From Paenibacillus sp. LHD-117 (GTDB taxonomy: Bacteria; Bacillota; Bacilli; Paenibacillales; Paenibacillaceae), in contig NZ_JAVFVT010000018.1 in NCBI RefSeq assembly GCF_030929555.1, positions 1 through 64,000 on the forward strand: a stretch of DNA of 64,000 bases, written 5' to 3'. This document shows positions 23,612-32,856 of the stretch, in pieces (position 1 is the first letter of the stretch; each line of letters starts with the position of its first letter). The position numbers were made by a program, and so were the translations under genes. A model generated the notes under the pieces. The model was not told the origin of the DNA, made no database searches, and was given only the letters and a program-made list of their open reading frames with translations.

Positions 23612-24688
23612 ATGCTCGGCATTAGCTTGTGCATGATTGTCAGGGACGAGGAAGAGAGCCTCGGCCGCTGCCTGTCCTCCGTGCGCGAAGTCGTCGACGA
23701 AATCGTCATCGTGGACACCGGCTCCAAAGACCGGACCAAGGAAATCGCAGCTTCGTTCGGGGCGGTCGTTTACGACTTCGAATGGATCGATCATTTCGCC
23801 GCCGCGCGCAACTACGCCTTCGACCGCTCGACGAAGGCGTTCATTCTATGGCTCGACGCCGACGACGTCATCGAGCCGGACGACCGGGCGCGGTTGAAAG
23901 CGCTGAAGGAGGAGAACGGAGACGATTTCCCTTACGACAGCGTCTCCATGAACTACCACTTGACCTTCGACCAGAAGGGGAATCCGATATTCAGCTTGCG
24001 CAGGAACCGGCTGGTCAGGCGCAGCCGCGGCTTCCGCTGGATCGGTCCCGTCCACGAATATTTGGCCGTTTCCGGCCGCACCTATCATAGCGACATCGCC
24101 GTCACCCACCGCAAGGAACGGCTCCACACCGACCGCAATTTGCGCATCTACCTGAAGCGCTTGGAGTCCGGCGAGACGTTCTCGCCGCGCGATCAATATT
24201 ATTTTGCCAATGAGCTCCGCGACAACAAGAGGTTCGAGGAGGCCGTGGACTGGTACGGACGGTTCCTGGACTCGGGGCGCGGCTGGGTCGAGGACGAGAT
24301 CGGTGCCTGCATGAAGCAAGCGGATTGTTACGGCAAGCTGAAGAACACCGCAAGCCAGCTTGCCTCCTTGTTCCGATCCTTCAGCTACGATGCGCCTCGT
24401 CCGGAAATTTGCTGCGAGCTCGGCAGCGTCTTCACCTTGCAGAAACGGTTCGAGCAAGCGATCCATTGGTTCAAGCAAGCCATTGCGGCGGAGCGTCCGG
24501 CCGACTACATGGGCTCAACGGACCATGCCTCCTCCACCTGGCTGCCCCATCTGCAGCTGACGGTTTGCTACGACCGCATCGGGAACCGCGCCAAGGCGCT
24601 CGAGCATCACAGGCAGGCGATGGACTGCAACCCGGGCCATCCGAGCATCCAGTACAACGAGAACTTCTTCAACAAGGCGAAAAAATAG
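23612..24688 (+). CDS. GT2-family glycosyltransferase with TPR repeats (SunS-like)
   Basis: The 358-residue protein has an N-terminal GT-A domain with IVRDEE (about 9-14), DTGSKDRT (about 35-42) and the metal-binding DADD (about 80-83), followed by a C-terminal helical half with TPR-like repeats (KRFEQAIHWFKQAI, RAKALEHHRQAM). This layout is that of SunS-type glycosyltransferases, which modify peptides, and of many protein glycosyltransferases of unknown target in Bacillota. AAGGA lies 9 nt before the ATG. It is divergent from the gerA operon. No bacteriocin precursor gene lies nearby, so the acceptor is unknown. Confidence 0.85.
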   Translation: MLGISLCMIVRDEEESLGRCLSSVREVVDEIVIVDTGSKDRTKEIAASFGAVVYDFEWIDHFAAARNYAFDRSTKAFILWLDADDVIEPDDRARLKALKEENGDDFPYDSVSMNYHLTFDQKGNPIFSLRRNRLVRRSRGFRWIGPVHEYLAVSGRTYHSDIAVTHRKERLHTDRNLRIYLKRLESGETFSPRDQYYFANELRDNKRFEEAVDWYGRFLDSGRGWVEDEIGACMKQADCYGKLKNTASQLASLFRSFSYDAPRPEICCELGSVFTLQKRFEQAIHWFKQAIAAERPADYMGSTDHASSTWLPHLQLTVCYDRIGNRAKALEHHRQAMDCNPGHPSIQYNENFFNKAKK

Positions 24689-24725
24689 TGCCTCGCGATG
24701 CGCCTGCGGCGCGAGCGAAAACAAA

Positions 24726-24765
24726 GAAGCTTCCTGCCGCGCATGAATCCGGACAGGGAGCTTTC
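24726..24765 (-). terminator. Terminator between convergent genes
   Basis: On the minus strand, GAAAGCTCCCTG (24765-24754) pairs with CAGGAAGCTTC (24736-24726) with one mismatch, and TTTGTTTT follows. It starts inside the stop codon of the phosphatase gene. Confidence 0.65.
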
Positions 24766-26350
24766 ATTCGTTCGCCAATTGCAAAATCCAGTCTTTGATA
24801 TCGACGATTCGCAGCGTTTTGGGCCGCGTATTCGTTCCGGTAATAATTAACGGGACAATGGAATCTTTTTCATGCAGCGAACCGTGCGACCCTCCTCCGA
24901 TGTGCGTAGGGGAGCTTTCGGCGACGAGCTCGTATCCGGGCTCGGCCGTGACGATAACGTATCTCCCTTCATGGGAAAACATAGCCCCGTACAACCTTGC
25001 CAAAACGTCGGGATACTTGCCATAGTTGATCCGGTTCTTTTTTACCGTAATATCCGCGAATTCCGGCTCGCCCGTAATGGTCCACGATTGTCCATACTCG
25101 TCGGTGATGGTTCCGCCGGGCCGATAAGAAAACGTGCTCCCGGTTTTCCCCGCCGCGACCCGAACGTTTTTGCCGTCTTTCATGGCGATGATGTCGAGCT
25201 TGTCCTCTTTTTGCAGAAGCTTCACGACATCCGATAACTGCACGTTAGCATCGATCGCATAGATATAAGCCATCCGTTCATTCGTGGCAATCACGATTTG
25301 GTCTTCCGCTCTTACGCGTCGATTTAATTTGGCTATGCGGTAACGGTTCAAGAGCGGCCTGATCTCGACGGTGGCTTTCTGCCGATCGTCGTAAACGGCG
25401 CTTTGCGCGCTGTCGCCTACGACGATCCATATCGCGTTTTTTACGGCCTGCTCCCACGAACCGTATGCATTAAGCGCCACTTGCAGCGCTTCATCCGCCT
25501 TTTCGACTCCATCCAACTGACTGGGGCCCTTTTTGTGCGCTGAACTATCATTCTCCGGAAAATAGGCGATCGTTACGCTTGGAAGTTTATTTTGGCGAAT
25601 TAGAAACGCGGCGTCTTGGGCGGAAAACTTGTTGTTCAACCCGTATTTTTTCCACACTAGCGTATTCCATCTATTCTTCGGATCCAGCTGCGCGAGAGCC
25701 GCATAGGAAAACCATTTGGGTCCCGTTATGTTCATGGTTTTCGGCACCCGGCTGCCGGACGCGATGAATCCGGGCACGTCTAAGACATGTTCCGTTTTTC
25801 CCCTGAAAATAATGCCATTGATCGACGCGGATTCTTTTCCTTTGTCGGCCAGCTCTTCATGAATCGTTTTTGTTTCTTTGTTCAAATGAACTTGGTTCAA
25901 CTGATGGACGGCATCCACAAATACTTGCAGCTGATCGATCTTGAGCGCTTCTTTGACGCCGTTTCCGTAAAAAATCATGCGCTTCTCCTTGCCGCAGTAC
26001 CATACAAGCCCAGGCACATGGTGCCGGTCCGCATACGTCCCCGTTAATAATGTGCTGTCGATGGTTACGGACATGGTGGGGAACGAACTCACGACCTGCG
26101 GGAAGTATTGCCCGTTTTGCAGGAGATATTTCAGCGCGGGCGCACGGCCTTCTTGGATCGCATCTTGCAAAGGCTTGTCCATTAAAGAATCGATCAAGAT
26201 CATGATGACGGGTTTGGCTTTTTGATTTGCCGCGCCATGGGACTTGACGTTTTGCTGAGTGATCCGCCCTTTGGAGTCCGCCCCGCAGCCGATGATCGGC
26301 AAACTTAAACTTAGCACGAGTAAAACGGCGGCTTTATAATTTATTTTCAC
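24764..26350 (-). CDS. Alkaline-phosphatase-superfamily lipoprotein (phosphodiesterase/nucleotide pyrophosphatase type)
   Basis: The 528-residue protein has a signal peptide with lipobox PIIGC (Cys22), so it is tethered outside the membrane. The type I phosphodiesterase/nucleotide-pyrophosphatase domain begins at VIMILIDSLMD, where the aspartate is a metal ligand. The nucleophile is probably the Ser/Thr of SSFPTMSVT, and later ligands lie in DVPGF, YFPENDSSAHK and GGGSHGSLH. Start: a GTG at 26350 with GGGGAG 7 nt upstream; the frame is open further but would run into the neighbouring gene. The next gene on the strand (31 nt upstream) is an endonuclease/exonuclease/phosphatase-family enzyme, so both may cleave extracellular phosphate esters. 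The substrate is unknown. Confidence 0.85.
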   Translation of the reverse strand: MKINYKAAVLLVLSLSLPIIGCGADSKGRITQQNVKSHGAANQKAKPVIMILIDSLMDKPLQDAIQEGRAPALKYLLQNGQYFPQVVSSFPTMSVTIDSTLLTGTYADRHHVPGLVWYCGKEKRMIFYGNGVKEALKIDQLQVFVDAVHQLNQVHLNKETKTIHEELADKGKESASINGIIFRGKTEHVLDVPGFIASGSRVPKTMNITGPKWFSYAALAQLDPKNRWNTLVWKKYGLNNKFSAQDAAFLIRQNKLPSVTIAYFPENDSSAHKKGPSQLDGVEKADEALQVALNAYGSWEQAVKNAIWIVVGDSAQSAVYDDRQKATVEIRPLLNRYRIAKLNRRVRAEDQIVIATNERMAYIYAIDANVQLSDVVKLLQKEDKLDIIAMKDGKNVRVAAGKTGSTFSYRPGGTITDEYGQSWTITGEPEFADITVKKNRINYGKYPDVLARLYGAMFSHEGRYVIVTAEPGYELVAESSPTHIGGGSHGSLHEKDSIVPLIITGTNTRPKTLRIVDIKDWILQLANE

Positions 26351-26381
26351 AGGTCTGCTCCCCACTTTAAAACACATTTTT

Positions 26382-27074
26382 TTAAAGCCTCCAGCGAAGC
26401 TCTGCAATGACCGGTTCATGATCCGATGCGTCGGATGGAGCTACCTTGGCGAAGGCCTGTTCTGTCGGCATGTTTACAAAGATATGATCGATCTCTCCGC
26501 CTTTATCCAGGGTAGGCAGCTTGTTCTGTAACGCAATTTTTTGCCATCGGGAGTTCAATTGTTTCATGAGAGGATCATCCATCTCCATATTAAAGTCCCC
26601 GGCTAAGATCGCCGGCTGTTCCAGCTTAACTAAAGCATCCCAAAGAATAGGAAATTGTTTGATCCGTTCCTTCGCATGAACCCCTAGATGGGTATTTATA
26701 ACGGTAACCGTATTACTTTCATTGAATTGCAGTCTTGCGATTAAGATGCTCCTTCGTTCTTTAGACCCGCCAATATACTGAATTTCTTTTGAAATGATCG
26801 GATAGCGGCTCAGAATGGCGTTTCCATATTGGATGATAAGGAGGTTCACGCTAGGCGAAAAGCAGGCATACATTCCGAGCAGATTAGCCAGCCTCTTCAA
26901 CTGATCCTGAAAGCCGCTGCGGGGCAAAAAACGGTCCATCCCTTGCAAGGCGACAATATCCGGATGCGCTTTTGCAATCTCTTCCGCTATGCGGTGCAAA
27001 CTTTTTTTTCCATCCATGCCTTTTCCGTGGTGCATGCCGTAGGTCATCACTCTCATAAATATGCTGGCATCCAT
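26382..27074 (-). CDS. Endonuclease/exonuclease/phosphatase family protein
   Basis: From the ATG at 27074 the protein has 230 residues. The EEP fold is shown by RVMTYGMHHGKGMDG at the start, DIVALQGMD (where the usual 'LQE' glutamate is replaced by glycine), INTHLGVH, AGDFNM (catalytic Asp-x-Asn), IDHIF and SDHEPV (catalytic His). These enzymes cleave phosphodiester bonds in DNA, phospholipid or small molecules. A frame to TTG 27179 exists without a ribosome site; GGAAAG precedes the ATG at 27074 weakly, and ATG 27056 is also possible. Loss of the metal-binding glutamate in LQG is odd and may reduce activity. It is probably in one operon with the phosphatase gene. Confidence 0.75.
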   Translation of the reverse strand: MDASIFMRVMTYGMHHGKGMDGKKSLHRIAEEIAKAHPDIVALQGMDRFLPRSGFQDQLKRLANLLGMYACFSPSVNLLIIQYGNAILSRYPIISKEIQYIGGSKERRSILIARLQFNESNTVTVINTHLGVHAKERIKQFPILWDALVKLEQPAILAGDFNMEMDDPLMKQLNSRWQKIALQNKLPTLDKGGEIDHIFVNMPTEQAFAKVAPSDASDHEPVIAELRWRL

Positions 27075-27339
27075 CGCATTCACCGCTTTCCGATTTATGT
27101 AACGGCCGGCCTTCGCTGAATCGTTTACCGACATAAACATAGCACTCATGAAGATAAGGTTTGATAAGTTTTGTGACAAAGTCGTTACGTCTAGTCTCCC
27201 TCTATACGGCTTTCATATTCCGGAATTTCGGAGTAAATCCAGTTCGCCGTGCGGCGCTTTTTGGCGCTTCCCTCTTTATTCGCGGCGAAAGCCGCCTATC
27301 GGCATTGTCAATAATACCCACCAAAAAAAGATGGTATAC

Positions 27340-27386
27340 GATCGTACGTTCTGTATATAATAAGCATATCATAAGAACATATATTC
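27340..27386 (+). promoter_or_regulatory. Two LexA-like sites around a -10 element before uvrX
   Basis: GATCGTACGTTC (27340-27351) and GAACATATATTC (27375-27386) each differ by one base from the Bacillus SOS-box core GAACNNNNGTTC. TATAAT (27356-27361) lies between them. A ribosome site AGGAGGGG follows before the ATG at 27408. Position and target fit SOS control. Confidence 0.6.
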
Positions 27387-27407
27387 GCATTAGGAGGGGG
27401 TGGCAAC

Positions 27408-28673
27408 ATGGCGCATGAACGAACCATCATGCTGGCCGACTGCCAATCGTTCTACGCCTCCGTGGAGAAGGTGGAACGCCCGGAATACAAGAATTTGCCG
27501 CTCGCCGTGGCGGGCGACCCCGAACGCCGCTCAGGCATTATCCTGGCCGCTTGTCCCATCGCCAAGGAACGCGGCGTCACGACGGCGGAACGGCTCGGCG
27601 ATTCGCTCGCCAAATGTCCGGAGCTCGTCATCATCAAGCCGCGCATGAAGCTCTACATCGACGTTTCGCTCATGATTACGCGCATCTACGAAGCTTATAC
27701 CGATCTGGTGGAACCCTACTCCATCGATGAACAGTTTCTGGACGTGACCGGCTCGCTGCATTTGTACGGCTCTCCGGAAGAGCTGGCCTCGCTGATCCAG
27801 AAACGCATACAGGCGGAGACGGGCATTTATACGCGGTTCGGCATCGGACCGACCAAGATCCTCGCCAAGACGGCGTGCGACAATTACGCCAAGAAAAACG
27901 ATTCCGGCATGTTTACCTTAACGCCCGACAAGCTGGAGGACACGCTGTGGAAGCTGCCGGTCGCCAAAATGTTCATGGTCGGCAGCCGCATGACGCGTCA
28001 TTTTAACGCCATGGGTCTCGAGACGATCGGGCAGATCGCGGCGACGCCGCTGGATAAGCTGAAGACGCTCATGCGGCGCAAGTTCGGCCGCAACTCCGAC
28101 ATTAACGCCGAGCTGTATTGGCGCATCGCGAACGGCATCGACGACAGTCCCGTGAGGCCGGGCACGCACAGCGTCGCCCCGCAATCCGTCGGGCATATGA
28201 TGACGCTGCCGCGCGATTACGGTACGCTGGAAGAAATCGGGACCGTACTGCTGGAGCTGACGGAGCTTGTTTGCCAGCGCTGCCGCGGCAAGGGCTACAT
28301 GGGCCATGTCGTATCGGTGGGCTGCATGGGCGCGGATTACGACCGGCCGAGCGGCTTCAACCGCCAGATGAAGATGGACGACCCGACCAACGTGACCAAC
28401 CAGGTATACCGCCAAGCGCTGCGTCTGGTGCGGCAGCATTGGGACGGCCTGCCGGTGCGCAAGGTGGGCGTCAGCCTGTCGCAGCTGTCGCCGGACGGCG
28501 ATTACCAGATGTCGTTGTTCGACCAGGGACGGGAGAAGTGGATGGCGCTGGAGCGGGCGACGGACGCCATCAAGGAGAAATACGGGGACGCAAGCATCCT
28601 GCGGGCGGTATCGGCGACGCCGGCCGGCCAGGCGATGGATCGTTCCAAGAAGATAGGAGGCCACTACAAATGA
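27408..28673 (+). CDS. uvrX: Y-family DNA polymerase (UvrX/YqjW type)
   Basis: The 421-residue protein is a Y-family translesion polymerase of the UvrX/YqjW branch. Catalytic acidic residues are visible as Asp11 in MLADCQSFYASVE and Asp107-Glu108 in YSIDEQFLDV. The fingers/palm region includes RFGIGPTKILAKTA, and the thumb and little-finger region follow to the QMSLFD motif, a beta-clamp-binding-like sequence near residue 365. It copies past DNA damage at the cost of errors. It lies downstream of two LexA-like sites and overlaps the YolD gene by 4 nt (ATGA), a pairing common in Bacillota. Strong ribosome site. Confidence 0.9.
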   Translation: MAHERTIMLADCQSFYASVEKVERPEYKNLPLAVAGDPERRSGIILAACPIAKERGVTTAERLGDSLAKCPELVIIKPRMKLYIDVSLMITRIYEAYTDLVEPYSIDEQFLDVTGSLHLYGSPEELASLIQKRIQAETGIYTRFGIGPTKILAKTACDNYAKKNDSGMFTLTPDKLEDTLWKLPVAKMFMVGSRMTRHFNAMGLETIGQIAATPLDKLKTLMRRKFGRNSDINAELYWRIANGIDDSPVRPGTHSVAPQSVGHMMTLPRDYGTLEEIGTVLLELTELVCQRCRGKGYMGHVVSVGCMGADYDRPSGFNRQMKMDDPTNVTNQVYRQALRLVRQHWDGLPVRKVGVSLSQLSPDGDYQMSLFDQGREKWMALERATDAIKEKYGDASILRAVSATPAGQAMDRSKKIGGHYK

Positions 28674-28999
28674 GGAAGAAGCTTGAAGGCAACGGCTTGT
28701 GGGAATCGAGCCGCATGATGCTGCCGGAGCATAAGTCCGCGATCAACGGCTTGGCGGATGCCGCGAGGCGCCGCGAACGGATCCAGCTCGACGAGCAGGA
28801 GTGGGAGCATGTGTCCCGCGCCGTCTCGGAATCGCTGCTGCGCAGGCGGCAGGTCGCCATCCGGCTGTACCATCCTGCGGAGCTGCTCACCGTCATCGGC
28901 ATCGTAGATCGCGTCGACGAGCTGAAGCGGCGGTTCATGGTGGACGGCGAATGGTTCCCCATCGGCGACATCGAAGGGGCGACGCTGGAAGCGGAGTGA
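28670..28999 (+). CDS. YolD-like family protein
   Basis: The 109-residue protein matches the YolD family (PF08863). It opens with LWESSRMMLPEHKSAI, and the LRRRQVAIRLYHPAELLTVIGIVDRVDEL core follows. YolD proteins are thought to assist or control the UvrX/YqjW-type polymerase with which they are encoded. The ATG at 28670 overlaps the polymerase stop as ATGA, so translation is coupled. The frame is much longer on paper because the region upstream is open across the polymerase gene, but the coupled start is the natural one. It should be SOS-induced with uvrX. Confidence 0.88.
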   Translation: MRKKLEGNGLWESSRMMLPEHKSAINGLADAARRRERIQLDEQEWEHVSRAVSESLLRRRQVAIRLYHPAELLTVIGIVDRVDELKRRFMVDGEWFPIGDIEGATLEAE

Positions 29000-29157
29000 C
29001 GGTTTGGCGACCGTCGGTCGAACGGAAACGGCGGCCCATGGCGGCTGCCGTTTTCTGATGCGCGGCATCCGGCGCGGTCGTTGTCCTTGCCCCCGCTCCT
29101 ACCGCGGCGCGCGGACAAATACAGGATTCGACTAGCCGTAAGCTCCCTCCGCGTTCT

Positions 29158-30459
29158 CTACGCCAACGGACTCATACCCCGCTGCGCCGCGAGCACGGCC
29201 AGCTCCAGCTTGTTCAGCAGGAGCCCGTATTCGTTTGTCATTTCGAAGTTTTGCGGGAACGGCAAGCGGCGGAAATACGCGCCTACCTGCGCCGGCCCCT
29301 CGAACCAGTCTCCGGGCTCGGGCGGCTCCACCTCATGATCGCCCCACGCGGCATGCAGCGGCGGGCTGTAGAGCGGAGCCGCTCCCGGCTTCAGCTTGCC
29401 GCCGAGCAGCTTCTCCGCGTAGATGCGCTCGGGTGGCTGGTGGCGGATTGGCTGGAACAGGCCCGGGGCATAATCCGCTCTAGAGCCGGTATGCTTCACG
29501 GCAGCGGCGAAATGCCGAACCCCGTCCAAGACGCGCGGAATGCCGAAGAGCATCGCATATAGCCGCTTGCCGAATTCGATACGCTCGCCCAGCTGCTGGA
29601 ATTGCTCCAGAATAAGTCCGGCAAGCTGCAGGTCCTCTCCTTGATCCTCCATCTCGCACCGGTAAGGGAAAAATACCGCGTTCATCTGCAGCAAGGACTG
29701 CAAGCCGAAGAACATCGTATGGAGCACCCGCTCCTCGTAATACGGGTTGCGCGCAACCCGCCGGTCGATATAATGCTGCTCGTTCACGATCAGAGCGGTC
29801 GACAGCATAACGGAATCCCCGTCCTTCCAGAACTGCCGCCACACAGGCTCCATGAACGCCGACACGCCGAACGCCGGAAGCAGGTGGAAGAAGCTGCGTC
29901 CTAAGCGGCGGCTCCATTCGTACAATAGCATCTGCGGATAAGCATCGCCGAAGATCAGCGAGTTTCCCCGCTCCAAGAACATGAACACATCCTTGCGCTG
30001 GCGATCGTTCAGCAGCCGGGTAAGCCATTCCCCCTGCAGATCCGTCATATTCCATCCGCCGTTGCGCGACACCATATGCGCGATCAGCGCCCAGTGCAGC
30101 TCAGGTGAGCGGAAATACAGGTTTCGATACGCTTCCGTGCGCGTCACGTTATTGCGGTTGAGCGCCTTTGTTTCCGACTGAATCCGTCCGATCAACGCCA
30201 GCTCATCCGGCGACCAAGACGGGAGATGGACTGACCCGCTTTGCAGCGGAGGAAGCTTCCCCCACGCCTCCATCAGCTTGGCTGCCGAGGATGGAGACAA
30301 AACAAGCGGCTCCGCGGTATCGAGCATGGACTGCGACTCCTTCATCGCATGCCATTTCCCGACCGCATAGGCGAAAGCCGCGCCGGACAAGGCGAGCAGG
30401 TGGCCAAGCCAGCTTCGAATTCCCCCGCTTCCGCGATCCTTTTGTTTCCCCGTGCGCAC
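29158..30459 (-). CDS. DUF2515 family protein
   Basis: The 433-residue protein matches DUF2515 (YppC-like), known from Bacilli and without a biochemical role. The family core is RTEAYRNLYFRSPELHWALIAHMVSRNGGWNMTDL (near residues 110-145), and FLERGNSLIFGDAYPQMLLYE follows. A hydrophobic stretch near residues 18-35 (GHLLALSGAAFAYAVG) could be a membrane segment. The start is GTG at 30459 with GAGGGG about 10 nt upstream; the frame is open to a TTG at 30477. It is convergent with yolD and divergent from the SRAP gene. Function unknown. Confidence 0.8.
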   Translation of the reverse strand: MRTGKQKDRGSGGIRSWLGHLLALSGAAFAYAVGKWHAMKESQSMLDTAEPLVLSPSSAAKLMEAWGKLPPLQSGSVHLPSWSPDELALIGRIQSETKALNRNNVTRTEAYRNLYFRSPELHWALIAHMVSRNGGWNMTDLQGEWLTRLLNDRQRKDVFMFLERGNSLIFGDAYPQMLLYEWSRRLGRSFFHLLPAFGVSAFMEPVWRQFWKDGDSVMLSTALIVNEQHYIDRRVARNPYYEERVLHTMFFGLQSLLQMNAVFFPYRCEMEDQGEDLQLAGLILEQFQQLGERIEFGKRLYAMLFGIPRVLDGVRHFAAAVKHTGSRADYAPGLFQPIRHQPPERIYAEKLLGGKLKPGAAPLYSPPLHAAWGDHEVEPPEPGDWFEGPAQVGAYFRRLPFPQNFEMTNEYGLLLNKLELAVLAAQRGMSPLA

Positions 30460-30689
30460 GCTCCCCTCTCCCCTCAACCCTTTTTCGATGGACTTTAGCC
30501 AATCAACTATCCTCGGCAGGCGAACATCCTTCTATTACCAGTATCCGCGTAGCATTCGATCCTCATACGGCTACCGGGCGTCCCTCGGCAAGAACGCAAT
30601 CCCATAGAACCCAATCCCATCGCCTTCTCTGCAAAGGGAGGGAGAGGTATAATGGGGATAAAAGAATGAAACCGGCAGGAGGCAATCCC

Positions 30690-31391
30690 ATGTGCGGAAG
30701 GTATACGATTACGATATCGCTCGAAGAGCTTATGGTAAGATACATGATCGATGAGACGATGGTGCCTTACCACCGGCCGAAATACAACGTGGCGCCCAGC
30801 CAGCTCGTCTTTGCCGTCATCCACGACGGCCAGCGTAACCGGCTGGGGGAGTTAAAATGGGGATTGGTGCCGCCTTGGGCGGATGATCCGAAGATCGGCT
30901 TCATGATGATTAACGCGAGAGCGGAGACGGCCGCGTCCAAACCCGCGTTCCGCGAGCCGCTTCGGAGGAAGCGCTGCATCATTCCGGCGGACGGCTTCTA
31001 CGAATGGAAGAAGGACGCCGGCGGCAAGAACAAGCAGCCGATGCGCATCGTGAAGCGGGACCGCTCCGTATTCAGCATGGCCGGCTTATACGAAATCTGG
31101 CAGTCTCCCGCCGGCGAGAAGATTAGCAGCTGTACCATCCTGACCACGGAGCCGAACGAAGTCGTCGCGCCGATCCATGACCGGATGCCGGTTATCCTTC
31201 GGCCGGAAGACGAAGCGTTATGGCTGAATCGCGGCATGCAGGATCCGGACAAGCTAGCCGCTTTATTCGTCCCGTACCCGGATCGGGAGATCGAGGCCTA
31301 TCCCGTAGGCGCTGCGGTCGGCAACGTGCGCAACGACGAACCTTCGCTCATCCTCCCCCGCCAATCCGACGGACAGATGGAGTTGTGGTGA
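30690..31391 (+). CDS. SRAP-family protein (YedK/HMCES type)
   Basis: The 233-residue protein is an SOS-response-associated peptidase/DNA-protein crosslinking protein. Cys2 of MCGRYT is the catalytic residue that forms a thiazolidine link with abasic sites. The other family residues are Asn in INARAET, Glu in FYEWKK and His in IHDRMPV. AGGAGG lies 7 nt before the ATG; the frame is open far upstream but that part has no ribosome site. It shields abasic sites in single-stranded DNA and fits the nearby damage-tolerance genes. No LexA box was seen in front of this gene. Confidence 0.92.
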   Translation: MCGRYTITISLEELMVRYMIDETMVPYHRPKYNVAPSQLVFAVIHDGQRNRLGELKWGLVPPWADDPKIGFMMINARAETAASKPAFREPLRRKRCIIPADGFYEWKKDAGGKNKQPMRIVKRDRSVFSMAGLYEIWQSPAGEKISSCTILTTEPNEVVAPIHDRMPVILRPEDEALWLNRGMQDPDKLAALFVPYPDREIEAYPVGAAVGNVRNDEPSLILPRQSDGQMELW

Positions 31392-31440
31392 GGCCGCCGA
31401 TGCCAGCGTTATTCATGGATTTGTCGTGTTAGGCTCGCTG

Positions 31441-32856
31441 CTAATCTCCGACCATAAAGAATGTATAATGCGTGACAACATCATCTTTCATAAAAATTCT
31501 GAAAAACGGAATGATGTCTTCCGAAATTAAGGTGATCTCTTTCTGTCCGTTTTCGAATACGCTAACGTATCCCGTTCCGCCAATCGGACTTTCTTTCGAA
31601 TCGAATTGCCCGAAGAACAGGCCCAATTCGTTGCTTTTCCAAACATCATCTTGAGTGAAGAGCGCAAGCACCTCGTCAAAAGAATCTCCGACGCGAATCC
31701 CTCTTGGTCCCGGCACATCGCCATACACTTCAATGACTGAAGGAGTCGTTATCGCTGAAAATCTGTCCATAAAAATGTAACGGATATCCTCATCTCGATA
31801 AGTCGTCTCGGCTCCCGGCTCATTGACGACCTTCTCGAACGAACCCAGCTTCTCGAACCGCTCTTTGGTCCAATCCGCTCGCAAAAATTGAAAATCATAC
31901 ATCTCTTGCTTGGTTAATACCTCTGAACGTTTCATGATTTTATTTACGGTCAGCTTAACGCCCGATGCATTGGAGAAATCGCCTTTCCCGACCGTTTCGA
32001 TCGTATAAATGTGAAGCTCGCCAGGTTCATCGAAGGCAATCCCGGTCCCAGTTCCTTCCGACTTTAAGTCTGCCGTCCCTAGGAGCCGACCGTCGTCGCC
32101 GTAAAACGCAATCGTAGCATCAACTTGAAAATAACCCTGCTGAAGGAAGGAGAATTGGACACGGATTTTAGTGAAGTCTCCGCTTGGCAGCATATCCGGT
32201 TGCCCTATGGCAAGCATGCCGGTCGGATCTACGATAGCCAGATTGGGTGGCATAAAGGAGTAAATGGGTTCCGGGCGGACCTCTTCCAGCGTGACAAAAG
32301 CATACTCCGATAAATCGACGGATGTCTCCGCCGCCACATCCATAAGCTGATCCCCTTCAGCCGTACACGAGGCGTTAACCGGTACTCGTGCGAGAAAAGC
32401 GCCTTCTTCATCATAAAAAGCCAGGTCGGCCGACACCGTTATGTAATTCCCGGGTTCGATATTCGTTTTGCTTGTATAGAGTGACGACCAATACGCTTGC
32501 CCCGCATACAGCTGGGCCGTCACCTTCGTAACCTTTCCTTGTTTTTCGGTCTTCACGTGCCCCGCCCTTAATTCGCTGGCAATGCTGCGCAAATGAAATT
32601 CATTATCCAGCCGAATCGTCCGCTCATCTTCGTCGTAGACGACGACCGCATCCAAGCTTTCCGCAACGAATCGAATGGGCACATAGGCGCGGGAGTTGTA
32701 ATTCAACGTTTCAAAGCCTTCCGGAAGCTCTACGGAATTGCCGTTCACCTCGTACTTTACGGGAAACAACGTTGCTCTGATGGCATCGCCTGCATAGACG
32801 GCAGTCACCGTAGTCAGCCCAATCCCGCACAGAAAGGCAATGATATACTTTCGCAT
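31441..32856 (-). CDS. Stalk-domain (copper amine oxidase N-terminal-like) secreted protein
   Basis: The 471-residue protein has an N-terminal signal (MRKYIIAFLCGIGLTTVTAV, about residues 1-22) and then a stalk/copper-amine-oxidase-N domain shown by NYNSRAYVPIRFVAESLDAVV. The rest (about 130-471) is beta-rich and unassigned, with repeats of 'FYDEEGAFLARV'-like strands that look like FxLYD-type modules. It is likely secreted and cell-wall associated. AAAGGAGG lies 7 nt before the ATG at 32856. The repeat element at 33033-33216 lies in the 515-nt gap upstream. Such stalk proteins are abundant in Paenibacillaceae. The role is unknown. Confidence 0.75.
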   Translation of the reverse strand: MRKYIIAFLCGIGLTTVTAVYAGDAIRATLFPVKYEVNGNSVELPEGFETLNYNSRAYVPIRFVAESLDAVVVYDEDERTIRLDNEFHLRSIASELRAGHVKTEKQGKVTKVTAQLYAGQAYWSSLYTSKTNIEPGNYITVSADLAFYDEEGAFLARVPVNASCTAEGDQLMDVAAETSVDLSEYAFVTLEEVRPEPIYSFMPPNLAIVDPTGMLAIGQPDMLPSGDFTKIRVQFSFLQQGYFQVDATIAFYGDDGRLLGTADLKSEGTGTGIAFDEPGELHIYTIETVGKGDFSNASGVKLTVNKIMKRSEVLTKQEMYDFQFLRADWTKERFEKLGSFEKVVNEPGAETTYRDEDIRYIFMDRFSAITTPSVIEVYGDVPGPRGIRVGDSFDEVLALFTQDDVWKSNELGLFFGQFDSKESPIGGTGYVSVFENGQKEITLISEDIIPFFRIFMKDDVVTHYTFFMVGD

